Source: Fretibacter sp964410285 (lineage in GTDB: Bacteria; Pseudomonadota; Alphaproteobacteria; Caulobacterales; Maricaulaceae). Taken from it: a stretch of DNA of 64,000 nt. The notes beneath the pieces were generated by a model. The model was given only the letters and a program-made list of their open reading frames with translations. It was not told the origin of the DNA and did not search any database. The stretch lies in NCBI GenBank assembly GCA_964410285.1, contig CAYPFR010000003.1:1-64000 (forward strand), given 5' to 3'. Of this stretch, positions 8,431 through 17,451 are shown one piece after another. Made by a program: the position numbers and the translations under genes. How positions within the stretch are numbered: the first letter of the stretch is position 1; every line of letters starts with the position of its first letter.

Positions 8431-9630
8431 TCAACGCGTCTTGGGCAGGCCAAGAGCATGCTCGGCGATAATATTACGCTGAATTTGCGATGTGCCGCCC
8501 CCAATAGTCGCGGAAAACGCGTTCAAATATCCGCGATGCCAATAGCCATTATCGACGGCATTCTCTTCCCCGACATAATAAGCGCTATTTGTCCCCTGAA
8601 GGCTGAGCGCGAACTGATTAATGCGGCGCGTATATTCTGTATGAATAAGTTTTGACATGAGCGGTATGGCCTGCGGGCAATCCTGATTGAGCGGGGGCAG
8701 CTTGGCGCGCTCTGCATTTAGGCGAAAGCCTTGTATTTCGATCATGAATTCAACCAGTTTCTCACGAATAACGGGGTCCTCTAAAACGGGCTTGCCGCCG
8801 CGGCTTGCCGTTCTGGCAAGGCTAAGAATTTCCAGCGGGTCGGTTTCGGTGATCGAAATCCCGCCCGCTTGCCCCCCCTTGGCGTTGCGCTCATACATCA
8901 AGGTTTGCATGGCAACACGCCAGCCCTCGCCTTCTTTACCCATAAGACCATCAGCCGGTACGCGCGCGTCGGTGAAAAAAGTTTGTGTAAAGCCATGCTC
9001 CCCCGTGAGCTTTCTGATTTTTACCGTCTCAATGCCCGGTACTTTCATCGGAGTCAGAATGAAGGACAGCCCCGCATATTTATTCGGCGCGTCGAAGTTT
9101 GTCCGGGCCAGCAAAATCATATATTTCGCATAATGGCCATGTGTGGTCCAAATTTTTGACCCGTTTAGCACATAGTCATCGCCGTCCCTCACCGCCCGAA
9201 GCTGGGAATTACCAAGGTCTGAGCCATGCTCGGGCTCGGAGAACCCCTGACACCAGACGTCTTCAGCGCTTAGGATGTTTTTTATATATTTTTGTTTCTG
9301 GTCCTCGCGGCCCATATCCAAAATCAACGGACCCGCCCATCCAAGGCCAATGGTATTAAACATTATCGGCGCATTGTGCTTTTTCATCATTGCTGTTGCT
9401 GCGTCTTGATGCGCCTGCGAAAGTCCGCCGCCGCCGTAAGCTTTGGGCCAAGCCGCTCCTAAATAACCTGCTTCATAAACTTTGCGCTGCCAATCGCGGA
9501 GAAATTCAAATTGCTGATCGGTTCCCACCTCCATAAAAGTGAGCGGCAACATAAAGCCCGGGTCGCGCGGCGTGTTTTCCGCAAACCATGCATCAGCGTC
9601 TTTCGCAAACTCTTTGATTTCCCCACTCAT
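8431..9630 (-). CDS. Acyl-CoA dehydrogenase, larger partner of a tandem pair
   Basis: 399 residues from ATG 9630, chosen because a GAGG Shine-Dalgarno precedes it. Longer reading would run into the divergent atuA-like gene. Motifs: AAWPKAYGGGGLS, CQGFSEPEHGSDLGNSQL (substrate/FAD loop), WTTHGHYAKYMILLART, and C-terminal IGGGTSQIQRNIIAEHALGLPK. FAD-dependent alpha,beta-desaturation of an acyl-CoA, with electrons leaving through ETF. It is followed at 2-bp spacing by a smaller, divergent dehydrogenase, suggesting a two-subunit enzyme. Confidence 0.9.
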   Translation of the reverse strand: MSGEIKEFAKDADAWFAENTPRDPGFMLPLTFMEVGTDQQFEFLRDWQRKVYEAGYLGAAWPKAYGGGGLSQAHQDAATAMMKKHNAPIMFNTIGLGWAGPLILDMGREDQKQKYIKNILSAEDVWCQGFSEPEHGSDLGNSQLRAVRDGDDYVLNGSKIWTTHGHYAKYMILLARTNFDAPNKYAGLSFILTPMKVPGIETVKIRKLTGEHGFTQTFFTDARVPADGLMGKEGEGWRVAMQTLMYERNAKGGQAGGISITETDPLEILSLARTASRGGKPVLEDPVIREKLVEFMIEIQGFRLNAERAKLPPLNQDCPQAIPLMSKLIHTEYTRRINQFALSLQGTNSAYYVGEENAVDNGYWHRGYLNAFSATIGGGTSQIQRNIIAEHALGLPKTR

Positions 9631-9726
9631 CGCGTCCTCAGCCTTCCGTTCAATCATTTTTGAATAGTAAGGGTTACGCGCAGAGTAATCATTGTCAACA
9701 CACGCAAATAAGATATTCTCACGCTG

Positions 9727-11520
9727 ATGAAAAAGACGATAAAGATCGGCGGGGCGAGCGGTTATTGGGGCGAAAGCACTATGTCCACGCCGCAATTTCT
9801 AGCAGCCGGCGGTCTCGATTATCTTGTCTATGATTATCTCGCCGAGATCACTATGTCTATTCTGGCGCGGGCCAAAGCCAAAGACCCAAATAAGGGCTAT
9901 GCGACGGATTTCGTTGACGGCGTTATGCGCCCGTATTTGAAAACGATTGCGGACTCAGGTGTGAAGGTTTTGTCAAATGCAGGCGGCGTTAATCCGCTGG
10001 CCTGCGCGTCCGCCGTGCGCGGCCTCATCAAGGCCGGCGGCCTTGATTTACGCGTAGCCGTTGTCACAGGCGATGATTTATTACCAAACTTAGCTGATAT
10101 TGGGGCCCGCGCCCCAAGCGACATCTATTCAGGCGCAAATTTTCCTGATCCCAAAACCATTGCTAGCATCAATTGTTATCTAGGCGCTTTTCCAATCGCG
10201 GCGGCGCTATCGGCAGGGGCGGATATTGTCATCACTGGCCGCAGCGTTGATAGCGCGGTTACCCTAGGCGCCTGTATTCATGCCTTTGGCTGGAGCGAGC
10301 AGGATTGGGACAAACTCGCAAGCGGGTCTTTAGCAGGTCATATATTGGAATGCGGACCGCAAGCCACGGGCGGTAATTTCACGGATTGGGAAGAGGCTGG
10401 AGATATAGCCAATATTGGATACCCAATTGCCGAAATCAGCAATGACGGGTCTTTTGTCACCACTAAACCACCCAAAACCGGCGGGATAGTCAATGTTGGC
10501 ACGGTCTCTGAGCAAATGCTTTATGAGATTGGGGATCCGCGAAATTATATCTTGCCGGATGTGAGCTGCGATTTTTCCCAAGTAACGCTCTCGCAGGTCG
10601 CGCCAAACCGCGTGAGGGTCTCGCCCGCGATTGGCCGCCCCGCTCCTGCCCATTATAAAACCTGCCTATCATATATGGACGGATACCGGGCGGGCACTTT
10701 TTTATCTTTTTACGGCGTGCAGGCAGGCCGCAAAGCGAAGCGCTTTTTCGAGGCGGGGCTAACCCGGGCCGAGGATAAGCTTAAAGCGCAGAACCTTGCT
10801 GCGTTTAGCGAGACTAGCTATGAGATTATCGGCGCGGGATCGCAAATGGGCACGGCAAATGAGGCGTCTGAGGTAGTTCTCAAAGCGGCGGTGAAACATC
10901 CCGATGCAATAGGCGCGGGAATTTTTCTCAAGGAACTCGCAGGATTAGGCCTAGCGACCCCGCCCGGGCTTTCAGGTTTTACCGGCGCTGGGCGCGCGCG
11001 TCCTTCCCCCGTGGTGCGGCTTTTTTCTTACCTAACGCCCAAGAGCGATGTTAACATTTCGATCGATCTAGGCGATAAAATTCTGACGCATAAAGATGCC
11101 CCTCCGCCCCAATTCATAGCCCCCGCTGTAGACATATCACCTCCGCCCGCCCCTGATGATGCCTGCATTGCCGTGCCGCTAATAAAGCTCGCATGGGGAC
11201 GCTCTGGTGACAAAGGCAATAAAGCCAATATCGGTATTATCGCGCGGCAAGCAGAATATGTGCCCTATATCTGGGCGGCGCTGAGCGAGGAAATGATCGC
11301 GGGGTGCTACAGCCATTTCATGGATGATCAGAGCCGCATTGAACGGTTTTATCTACCGGGCTCAAAGGCGGTCAATATTTTGCTTCACGCCGTTCTGGGC
11401 GGCGGCGGAGCGGCGTCCTTAAGGAATGATGCGCAGGCAAAGGGCTATGCGCAGGTCCTGCTTGCGCGCGATATTCTTGTGTCCACGCAGATCGCTCGCC
11501 AGCTAGACAGTGAGGCCTAA
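9727..11520 (+). CDS. AtuA-family protein (acyclic terpene utilisation, DUF1446)
   Basis: 597 residues. The N-terminal part is the AtuA/DUF1446 domain (KIGGASGYWGES, LVYDYLAEITMSI, KVLSNAGGVNPLACA, ITGRSVDSAVTLGA). From about residue 480 it has the C-terminal AtuA-like ferredoxin-fold domain (LAWGRSGDKGNKANIG). AtuA is required for citronellol/geraniol breakdown in Pseudomonas, but its biochemical step is not settled, and homologues also occur in other branched-acid and CoA-thioester clusters. It diverges from the dehydrogenase pair and is followed in the same direction by the TIGR03084 and quinone-reductase-like genes. No geranyl-CoA carboxylase is visible here, so terpenes are only one option. 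Confidence 0.9.
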   Translation: MKKTIKIGGASGYWGESTMSTPQFLAAGGLDYLVYDYLAEITMSILARAKAKDPNKGYATDFVDGVMRPYLKTIADSGVKVLSNAGGVNPLACASAVRGLIKAGGLDLRVAVVTGDDLLPNLADIGARAPSDIYSGANFPDPKTIASINCYLGAFPIAAALSAGADIVITGRSVDSAVTLGACIHAFGWSEQDWDKLASGSLAGHILECGPQATGGNFTDWEEAGDIANIGYPIAEISNDGSFVTTKPPKTGGIVNVGTVSEQMLYEIGDPRNYILPDVSCDFSQVTLSQVAPNRVRVSPAIGRPAPAHYKTCLSYMDGYRAGTFLSFYGVQAGRKAKRFFEAGLTRAEDKLKAQNLAAFSETSYEIIGAGSQMGTANEASEVVLKAAVKHPDAIGAGIFLKELAGLGLATPPGLSGFTGAGRARPSPVVRLFSYLTPKSDVNISIDLGDKILTHKDAPPPQFIAPAVDISPPPAPDDACIAVPLIKLAWGRSGDKGNKANIGIIARQAEYVPYIWAALSEEMIAGCYSHFMDDQSRIERFYLPGSKAVNILLHAVLGGGGAASLRNDAQAKGYAQVLLARDILVSTQIARQLDSEA

Positions 11521-11524
11521 GCCG

Positions 11525-12343
11525 ATGAATAATTCTTTCCCAGAAGTTAATGATTTCGCCCAAGAGTGCGCAAGTATTGCAGGCCTGCTTCAGGGGCGCA
11601 GCGACGCAGATTTTGCGACCGCGACCTTATTCAAAGGCTGGACGGTGAATGATATTTTGGGCCATCTTCATCTTTGGAATATCGCGGCAGATCAAACCGT
11701 GCATGATCCTGATCGCTTTCAGGCATTTATCTCTGCCGCTATGAGCCATTTGGGCGGGGGCGGGACGCATCAAATTCTGCAGGCCAAGCATTTGGGCACG
11801 CTTGAGGGCCGCGCCTTATTCGCGCGCTGGCAAAGCTATGCGGCGGACATGGCAGAACGGTATCGCGGCGCGGACCCCGAGGCGCGCGTGGCTTGGGCGG
11901 GGCCGGATATGTCGACTCGAAGCTGTATCATTGCGCGCCAAATGGAGCATTGGGCTCATGCCCAAGCGATTTTTGATGTCTTTGGGCAGGTGCGCAGCAA
12001 TGGCAAGCGCCTGAAAAATATCGCCCATATTGGCGTCACAACCTATAGCTGGTCTTTTCGGATAAACGGCCTTAGCCCGCCCGCACCAAAACCCTATGTG
12101 CGGCTCACTGCGCCGGGAGGCGAGATTTGGGAATGGAATAGCCTGCAAGAAGGTAACCGTATCGACGGCACCGCTGAGGACTTTGCACAAGTTGTCACCC
12201 AATGCAGAAATATTGCCGATACGCAATTGACCTGCACGGGGGATACCGCCACACAATGGATGAAGATAGCCCAGTGTTTTGCTGGCGGTCCAGAAACGCC
12301 GCCCGCAGCCGGCGCGCGGCGTATCTCCGCAGACATACGATAA
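11525..12343 (+). CDS. TIGR03084-type metal-binding protein (DinB / maleylpyruvate isomerase fold)
   Basis: 272 residues from ATG 11525, with GAGG nine bases upstream inside the end of the AtuA gene (a GTG at 11510 is less likely). The N-terminal four-helix region has candidate metal ligands ILGHLHLWN and a second pair in RQMEHWAHAQAIFD. This matches the TIGR03084 group related to mycothiol-dependent maleylpyruvate isomerase. The C-terminal half resembles the wHTH/SCP2-like extension of that family. Function unknown; the recurrent pairing with AtuA genes points to the same pathway. Confidence 0.8.
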   Translation: MNNSFPEVNDFAQECASIAGLLQGRSDADFATATLFKGWTVNDILGHLHLWNIAADQTVHDPDRFQAFISAAMSHLGGGGTHQILQAKHLGTLEGRALFARWQSYAADMAERYRGADPEARVAWAGPDMSTRSCIIARQMEHWAHAQAIFDVFGQVRSNGKRLKNIAHIGVTTYSWSFRINGLSPPAPKPYVRLTAPGGEIWEWNSLQEGNRIDGTAEDFAQVVTQCRNIADTQLTCTGDTATQWMKIAQCFAGGPETPPAAGARRISADIR

Positions 12344-12353
12344 AGGTACACTT

Positions 12354-13319
12354 ATGAAAGCTCTCACCGTTCACGCTTTTGAGCCATATGACAAGCACAA
12401 GGTTGAAGAAGCGCCCTCGCCAAAAATGAAACCAGGCCATGTGCGCATTAACGTCAAAGCGGCGGGGGTCAATTTTCCAGATATTTTGATGGTCGAAGGC
12501 AAGTATCAGATTAAGCCGCCCTTTCCTTTCACACCGGGCAGTGAGTGCGCAGGCGTCATATCCGAGTTAGCGCCTGACGTACCGCACCTAAAGGTCGGAG
12601 ACCGCGTTGCCTGTATGGTGATGAACGGCGCATTTGCCACTGAAGTTCTCTCGCCCATGATGGTGACATGGCCAATTGGCGATATGCCTTTTGAAACAGC
12701 GGCCGGCATGGCTCTTGTTTATGGCACGTCTTATTACGCGCTAAAGCAGCGCGCGCAGCTTCAAGCGGGCGAAACTTTGCTCGTGCTTGGCGCAGCCGGC
12801 GGAGTTGGACTTGCCGCTGTGGAACTTGGCAAGGCAATGGGCGCAAAAGTCATTGCTGCGGCGAGTACAGATGAAAAACTCGCTGTGTGCAAAGAACACG
12901 GCGCGGATGAACTAATCAACTACAGCTCTGAGGACCTTAAAGCCCGCGTCAAGGAATTGGGCGGCTGCGATGTCGTCTATGATCCAGTTGGGGATAAGTT
13001 CGCAGAGCCGGCTATGCGCACGCTTAGCTGGTATGGACGTTACCTTGTGATTGGGTTTGCCGGCGGCGAAATCCCGAAAATTCCGCTCAATCTCGCGCTT
13101 CTAAAGTCCATTGATATTCGCGGCGTGTTCTGGGGGACGTGGACCATGAAAAACCCAAAGGAACATCAGTCCAACATGGGCGAAATTATTGCTATGTATA
13201 AATCTGGTAAAATTAAACCCCGAATTAGCGGAGCCTACCCATTAGAGGATTTCAAAGACGCGTTTGACGAACTTTATGGCCGCCGCGCCATGGGCAAGGT
13301 CATTTTAAAAATGGACTGA
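12354..13319 (+). CDS. NADPH:quinone oxidoreductase-like (zinc-free MDR family)
   Basis: 321 residues from ATG 12354, with AAAGG upstream. Medium-chain dehydrogenase/reductase: a GroES-like N-terminal domain (GVNFPDILMVEGKYQ, PFTPGSECAGVI) and a Rossmann domain with VLGAAGGVGLAAVELGKAMGA around residues 140-160. The cysteine and histidine ligands of zinc alcohol dehydrogenases are absent, so this belongs to the quinone oxidoreductase branch, whose members reduce quinones or enoyl-thioesters. Ten bases after the TIGR03084-type gene, hence operonic with it and AtuA. An acyl-CoA-level reductase is plausible. Confidence 0.9.
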   Translation: MKALTVHAFEPYDKHKVEEAPSPKMKPGHVRINVKAAGVNFPDILMVEGKYQIKPPFPFTPGSECAGVISELAPDVPHLKVGDRVACMVMNGAFATEVLSPMMVTWPIGDMPFETAAGMALVYGTSYYALKQRAQLQAGETLLVLGAAGGVGLAAVELGKAMGAKVIAAASTDEKLAVCKEHGADELINYSSEDLKARVKELGGCDVVYDPVGDKFAEPAMRTLSWYGRYLVIGFAGGEIPKIPLNLALLKSIDIRGVFWGTWTMKNPKEHQSNMGEIIAMYKSGKIKPRISGAYPLEDFKDAFDELYGRRAMGKVILKMD

Positions 13320-13347
13320 AGGCAAAATGAGGCCAATACGGCGGCAC

Positions 13348-14490
13348 CTAAAGCCCCATTTGGCGCATCGCCAGATCGCGCATGATCTCCTCGGAGCCGC
13401 CGCCAATAGCGATGACTTTGACCTCGCGGTAGACATTTTCAATCCGGTTACCGCGCATGTATCCGGCCCCGCCAAGAATTTGCATGGCTTCGGAGGCGCA
13501 ATACTCAAGCGCCTTGGTGGCAAAAAATTTGGATTTGCATATCTCTGCAACTGGCATGTTGCCGGCCTCAATATTGGCACAAATTGCCCAGAGATAGCTC
13601 TCAACTGCGTCGATTTTTGCGCTCATATTCGCAAGCTTGTGGCGAATGACTTGATGCCTAATTAGGGGCTTGCCAAAGGTTTCGCGCTCTTGCGCCCAAG
13701 CAGTAGAATCCTCAAAGCAAACCTTCATCATCCCCAGCGCCCACGCCGTAAGCCCAAGGCGCTCATAGTTAAAGTTATGCATAATTTGGATGAATCCATG
13801 ATCTTGCTGCCCCATCATGTTTTCGGCAGGCACACGGCAGTCATCAAAATAGAGCGTCGCCTGATTGGATGCCCACCAGCCCATTTTTTTGGTCAGCGGG
13901 CTGCGCGAGAACCCCGGCGTATCGGCGTCAATAAAAAAGAGTGAAATTCCTGCAAGTCCCGGCCCGCCCGTGCGCGCCGCAATAACAAAATAGTCCGACT
14001 CCATTCCGCCGGTTATGAATGTCTTTGATCCATTAATCATCCAATGATTGCCATCGCGCTTGGCGCTTGTTTTCAAATTTGCCACATCCGATCCGCCGCC
14101 CGGTTCCGTGATACCAAGTGAGCTTTGTACACGCCCCTGAACAATATCTTTCAGGCAGCGATCCTTAATCTCCTGACTGGCAAGTTTGTAAATCGGGTCT
14201 ATGGAAATGCCCCGGCCACCAAGCCCTGCCGGCACGCCGCCCGCCCCGCACATCCCAAGCGCGACAGCCGTATCCACCCGCATGAAAGGGTCATCAAAAC
14301 CTAGCCCGCCATAAGCCTCGTCGATCCCAAAGCCCCAAACGCCAAGCGCCCCGACTTTTTCATGTAACTCTGGCGGGATATATCCGCGTTCATCCCACTC
14401 AAAAGCATAGGGACGGATTTCCGTTTGCACGAAATTCGTGATCATCTCTCTAAAAGCGCGCCGCTCATTTGTATCAAACGGGTTTTTCAT
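13348..14490 (-). CDS. Acyl-CoA dehydrogenase (IVD/LCAD-type active site)
   Basis: 380 residues, complete. Motifs: GFGIDEAYGGLGFDD, LGITEPGGGSDVANLKT, GSKTFITGGMESDYFVI, ERETFGKPLIRHQVIRHKL and VIAIGGGSEEIMRDLAMRQMGL. The glutamate at the medium-chain position (Y-E-G) is replaced by GGG. Glu243 in NYERLGL instead fits the catalytic base of isovaleryl-/long-chain-type dehydrogenases. AAGG precedes ATG 14490. It converges on the quinone-reductase-like gene with only 28 bp between them. It likely handles a branched or longer acyl-CoA. Confidence 0.92.
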   Translation of the reverse strand: MKNPFDTNERRAFREMITNFVQTEIRPYAFEWDERGYIPPELHEKVGALGVWGFGIDEAYGGLGFDDPFMRVDTAVALGMCGAGGVPAGLGGRGISIDPIYKLASQEIKDRCLKDIVQGRVQSSLGITEPGGGSDVANLKTSAKRDGNHWMINGSKTFITGGMESDYFVIAARTGGPGLAGISLFFIDADTPGFSRSPLTKKMGWWASNQATLYFDDCRVPAENMMGQQDHGFIQIMHNFNYERLGLTAWALGMMKVCFEDSTAWAQERETFGKPLIRHQVIRHKLANMSAKIDAVESYLWAICANIEAGNMPVAEICKSKFFATKALEYCASEAMQILGGAGYMRGNRIENVYREVKVIAIGGGSEEIMRDLAMRQMGL

Positions 14491-14527
14491 GGCGAGCCTT
14501 CATAAAGGAGAAATTTCAGGAAAAAAA

Positions 14528-15097
14528 TTAGTCAACGAGCCGGAAGAACTCCGCACGTTGTTCGGCTTTGTGGAACGCGCCAGAGAGCGCGGAGCTAATC
14601 ATACGGTGCGGGGTTTTAATGCCCCGCATGGTCATACATAAATGCTCGCCCTTGGCCATGACGGCGACATTATCCGTGCCAAGGACCACTTTTAAGTGAT
14701 TGGCTATATCAGAAACAAGCTGCTCTTGCAGCGTGAGCTTATGGGCATGTTTATGAGCGATGCGGGCGAATTTGGACAGGCCCAAAACTTTGTCATCGGC
14801 GATGTAGGCGATGGAAATATCGCACCAGAAGGGCAGCATGTGATGCTCGCACATGGACCATACGCGCATACCCGTCACAGCAACCATCTGGTTGTGCTTG
14901 ACCGCAGAGAAAGTTGTATCCAGTTTGCCAGCATCATATTCGATAAATTCTTTCCAAAAATTGGCGATGCGGCGCGGCGTTTCTTTTAGGCCTTCGCGGT
15001 CTGGGTCCTCCCCGATTGCGCTTAGTAATTCTCTGACAAGCAATTTGACTTTGTCATGGTCAATTTTGCGAGGCGTTTCGTTATAGCGTGACGGCAT
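14528..15097 (-). CDS. folE: GTP cyclohydrolase I
   Basis: Converts GTP to 7,8-dihydroneopterin triphosphate, the first step of tetrahydrofolate (and related pterin/queuosine precursor) synthesis. 189 residues. Zinc ligands Cys83 and His86 (CEHH) and Cys154 (GEHLCM) keep the exact spacing of the E. coli enzyme. Other motifs: DPDREGLKETPRRIANFW, LGLSKFARI, MRGIKTPHRMISSALSG. It starts 38 bp before the dehydrogenase at 14490 on the same strand, probably by chance, since it belongs to core metabolism. Confidence 0.97.
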   Translation of the reverse strand: MPSRYNETPRKIDHDKVKLLVRELLSAIGEDPDREGLKETPRRIANFWKEFIEYDAGKLDTTFSAVKHNQMVAVTGMRVWSMCEHHMLPFWCDISIAYIADDKVLGLSKFARIAHKHAHKLTLQEQLVSDIANHLKVVLGTDNVAVMAKGEHLCMTMRGIKTPHRMISSALSGAFHKAEQRAEFFRLVD

Positions 15098-15198
15098 AAA
15101 TTTCTCACTGCGGTTAGAGGTCCAATGGGAAGGCTATACCCTATTTAAAATAAAAACTCCGCTGAAATATTGGGAGCGCGCGCAAATGACACGCAGGG

Positions 15199-15624
15199 TT
15201 AAAGTGCCGCGCGGATACGTTCTGCCCGCTTTCGGTTAGCGCCTCTGTCCGAGTAGCCAACGCGGGAAGCCGAACGAATATGGACAATACCGTTCTCTGC
15301 TGCCCTAAGCTCTACATCATCCACAAATTTAAAAATTCGGCTCATATAGGTTGCACTGATATAGCTATCGGTTTGGGCTGTTATAATTCCGCCGGTTTTA
15401 ACAACGGCTTGTTTGGCTTGCTCTAAGCTGGAATTAAGCGGGGCAATCGCCCGCTCGGACGGGGTGCCGGCTTCGCTCACGACACAGTTTGGCGCATTTC
15501 CCGCCGCGGCGAGGCGGCCATTCACAAGGCCGCTGGCTTGCCCCTTTTGAGACTTAAGTCCCAAAAGGATAAAGAGCCCGCAAACCGCCAAGGCAAACCA
15601 AAACATTCCTTCAATTATAATCAT
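15199..15624 (-). CDS. DUF1499 domain protein, membrane-anchored
   Basis: 141 residues: one N-terminal transmembrane helix (about residues 5-23), then the DUF1499 domain with PNCVVSEAGTP, YISATYMSRIFKFVDDVELR and HIRSASRVGYSDRGANRKR. These small domains are common in alphaproteobacteria and occur as lipid- or membrane-anchored periplasmic proteins. No biochemical function is established. It lies between folE and the YheT-type hydrolase with separate gaps. Confidence 0.88.
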   Translation of the reverse strand: MIIIEGMFWFALAVCGLFILLGLKSQKGQASGLVNGRLAAAGNAPNCVVSEAGTPSERAIAPLNSSLEQAKQAVVKTGGIITAQTDSYISATYMSRIFKFVDDVELRAAENGIVHIRSASRVGYSDRGANRKRAERIRAAL

Positions 15625-15688
15625 AACAGTTACTTAGCCCCTTTTGCTAAATGTGACCAGCCCAAGTTTGAACGCGCATCTTGCGAGA

Positions 15689-16717
15689 TTAAGACGACAA
15701 ATCCAAAACCCGCGCAATGTGCTCATCATACCAGCAAGGTCCGCGAAGGCTTTGGAAAAAACCGTTATGGCCGCCGCGTTTCAGATAATGAAGGGCCGTA
15801 CTTTCACCGAGATTCAAATTCAAAACATCCTTTGCCGGCAAAACGGGATCATCATCGGCGATGATAATCGAGACAGAAACGGAGCAGTCTACTAAATCAT
15901 TTTCCCAAATTCTATAGGCTGTGAAATACTCATCGGGCGTTTTAAAACGGGTGAATTTTGGCAAAAATTCTGCCGAAAGGGCGCCCACTGTTTTAAAGGA
16001 CGTCAAATCACCGAAGTCATAAAGCTGCGGAAAACAAGCTTGCTTTTTCGCGAGGCTTGTTGTCCATTTTTTTACGAAATACCGCCGAATGAGCGGATTT
16101 ACGTCAACCATCGGCGCGGCGGGCACGGGATCAATTACGGGGCTGATTGAAAAAATATGCGCAAGATTAGGCACAGGCGCGTCTTTCAAATGCCGCGCAA
16201 TCCGCAAAGCAAAATTCCCGCCCAGTGAAAACCCAATGACATAAGCAGGCACAGACTCACGCTCTGCGATTTGCCGAACCGCCTCAAAAACTTCTGGGAA
16301 TAAGGTTGAGTTAAATATACCCTCATTAAGGTGATGGGTAGGGCCATGATCACGGTAGTTAAGGCGAAAAATCGACATGCCGCGATCAAATAAAAACCGC
16401 GCATGGGACATAACATAGGTGCTATCCTGAGATCCTTCCCAGCCGTGCAGCAAGATCATAATCCCGCGCGCATTTTCGGCCTTAGAATATTGCCCCATCA
16501 ACACGGCGCTTCCGCCCTCCCCGTCGTCACATGTCAGAAGTTGTTCCTCAGCGCAAATTTCCATGGCGTGAACGCCAGATTTTCGAAATTTCTGGCTCGC
16601 AAGAATAGTCTGCGCCATGGCCGGCGCCATCCAAAACGGCGGCCTGAACGGCGCAGCATGAGCCGTGGGATGCGGGAAACTTTCGAAGGATTGCGGCGCA
16701 GACATCATATTTTTCAT
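15689..16717 (-). CDS. YheT-family alpha/beta hydrolase
   Basis: 342 residues. Serine hydrolase of the YheT/ABHD4-like family: ILLHGWEGSQDS (oxyanion region, residues 89-99), nucleophile elbow GFSLGGN with Ser164, acid in IIADDDPVLP near 290, and catalytic histidine in KRGGHNGFF. The YRDHGPTHHLNEG loop is typical. The family acts as cytoplasmic esterases with poorly known substrates. The region upstream contains a strong hairpin (16740-16796) before the divergent TlpA-like gene. Confidence 0.9.
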   Translation of the reverse strand: MKNMMSAPQSFESFPHPTAHAAPFRPPFWMAPAMAQTILASQKFRKSGVHAMEICAEEQLLTCDDGEGGSAVLMGQYSKAENARGIMILLHGWEGSQDSTYVMSHARFLFDRGMSIFRLNYRDHGPTHHLNEGIFNSTLFPEVFEAVRQIAERESVPAYVIGFSLGGNFALRIARHLKDAPVPNLAHIFSISPVIDPVPAAPMVDVNPLIRRYFVKKWTTSLAKKQACFPQLYDFGDLTSFKTVGALSAEFLPKFTRFKTPDEYFTAYRIWENDLVDCSVSVSIIIADDDPVLPAKDVLNLNLGESTALHYLKRGGHNGFFQSLRGPCWYDEHIARVLDLSS

Positions 16718-16739
16718 CTGCCGCAGCTTTCTTTATTTC

Positions 16740-16796
16740 GCAAGCGCTAGTTTAGGCCTCTCGCAAAACCTAAACTTCGCTGCACGCAGCGCTTGC
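16740..16796. repeat. Long imperfect hairpin in divergent promoter region
   Basis: Two nested inverted repeats: GCAAGCGC (16740-16747) with GCGCTTGC (16789-16796), and AGTTTAGG (16749-16756) with CCTAAACT (16769-16776). A further small palindrome, CGCTG-CACG-CAGCG, lies at 16778-16791 and competes with the outer stem, so two foldings are possible. It sits between yheT-like (-) and tlpA-like (+) and could be a leader structure for either gene or a double operator. Confidence 0.55.
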
Positions 16797-16857
16797 GCGC
16801 GCTTTAAGCCCCCGCTATCCCGATTAAGGCGCGGCAAATGGGGCAAGGAGTAGGACG

Positions 16858-17451
16858 ATGCGAAGAATTATTTACGCCTATGCGGCGGGGCTCGCCTGTT
16901 TCCTGCCCGCACTTGCGGCCACGGCGCAAACTCATATTCCTTTGGGGCCCACCTCTAGCTCCGACGCCTCTGATAACAATTGGGACGTCAATCCTTTCTC
17001 GTTACAATATGCGGATGGGCGCACGCTGACCTCAGATCAGCTTAGGGGCAAGATGGTCTTTATTGATGCATGGGCGACATGGTGCGCGCCCTGCATGCCG
17101 AGCCTGCCCAAATTTGGCGAGCTTTATAACAAAAATATCGGTAATCCTGATGTGAAGGTCATTTCCGTGCATTTATCTGATCGCTATGGGCGTTTTGACA
17201 ACGCCGCGCAGTTCCTGCGTAGCAAGGGGCTCTATTATCCCGTCCTCCAAGACCCCGAGGGCAGCTTGATCGAGGATATAGATGTCTTCCCGCTCAGCAC
17301 GGCTGTGCCACATTATGTCTTGCTGGACGGAAGCGGAAAGATCATCCGCCGTTACGGCGAGATCAATGATAAGGTGATATTGGACGTACAAAACCGCTTT
17401 GACAAATTTTCACGCACCCAGAAGCAAAAAGCGCCGGAGACAAAACACTAG
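16858..17451 (+). CDS. TlpA/ResA-like periplasmic thioredoxin
   Basis: 197 residues. Signal peptide about residues 1-23 (ending AATAQT), then a thioredoxin fold with the redox motif WCAPC (Cys76, Cys79) in FIDAWATWCAPCMPSLP and the cis-proline region STAVPHYVLLDGSGKI. Exported disulfide reductases of this type serve cytochrome c maturation or general periplasmic thiol repair. Its 3' end overlaps that of the convergent pccA by 4 bp, so it is not part of the pcc operon. Confidence 0.9.
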   Translation: MRRIIYAYAAGLACFLPALAATAQTHIPLGPTSSSDASDNNWDVNPFSLQYADGRTLTSDQLRGKMVFIDAWATWCAPCMPSLPKFGELYNKNIGNPDVKVISVHLSDRYGRFDNAAQFLRSKGLYYPVLQDPEGSLIEDIDVFPLSTAVPHYVLLDGSGKIIRRYGEINDKVILDVQNRFDKFSRTQKQKAPETKH

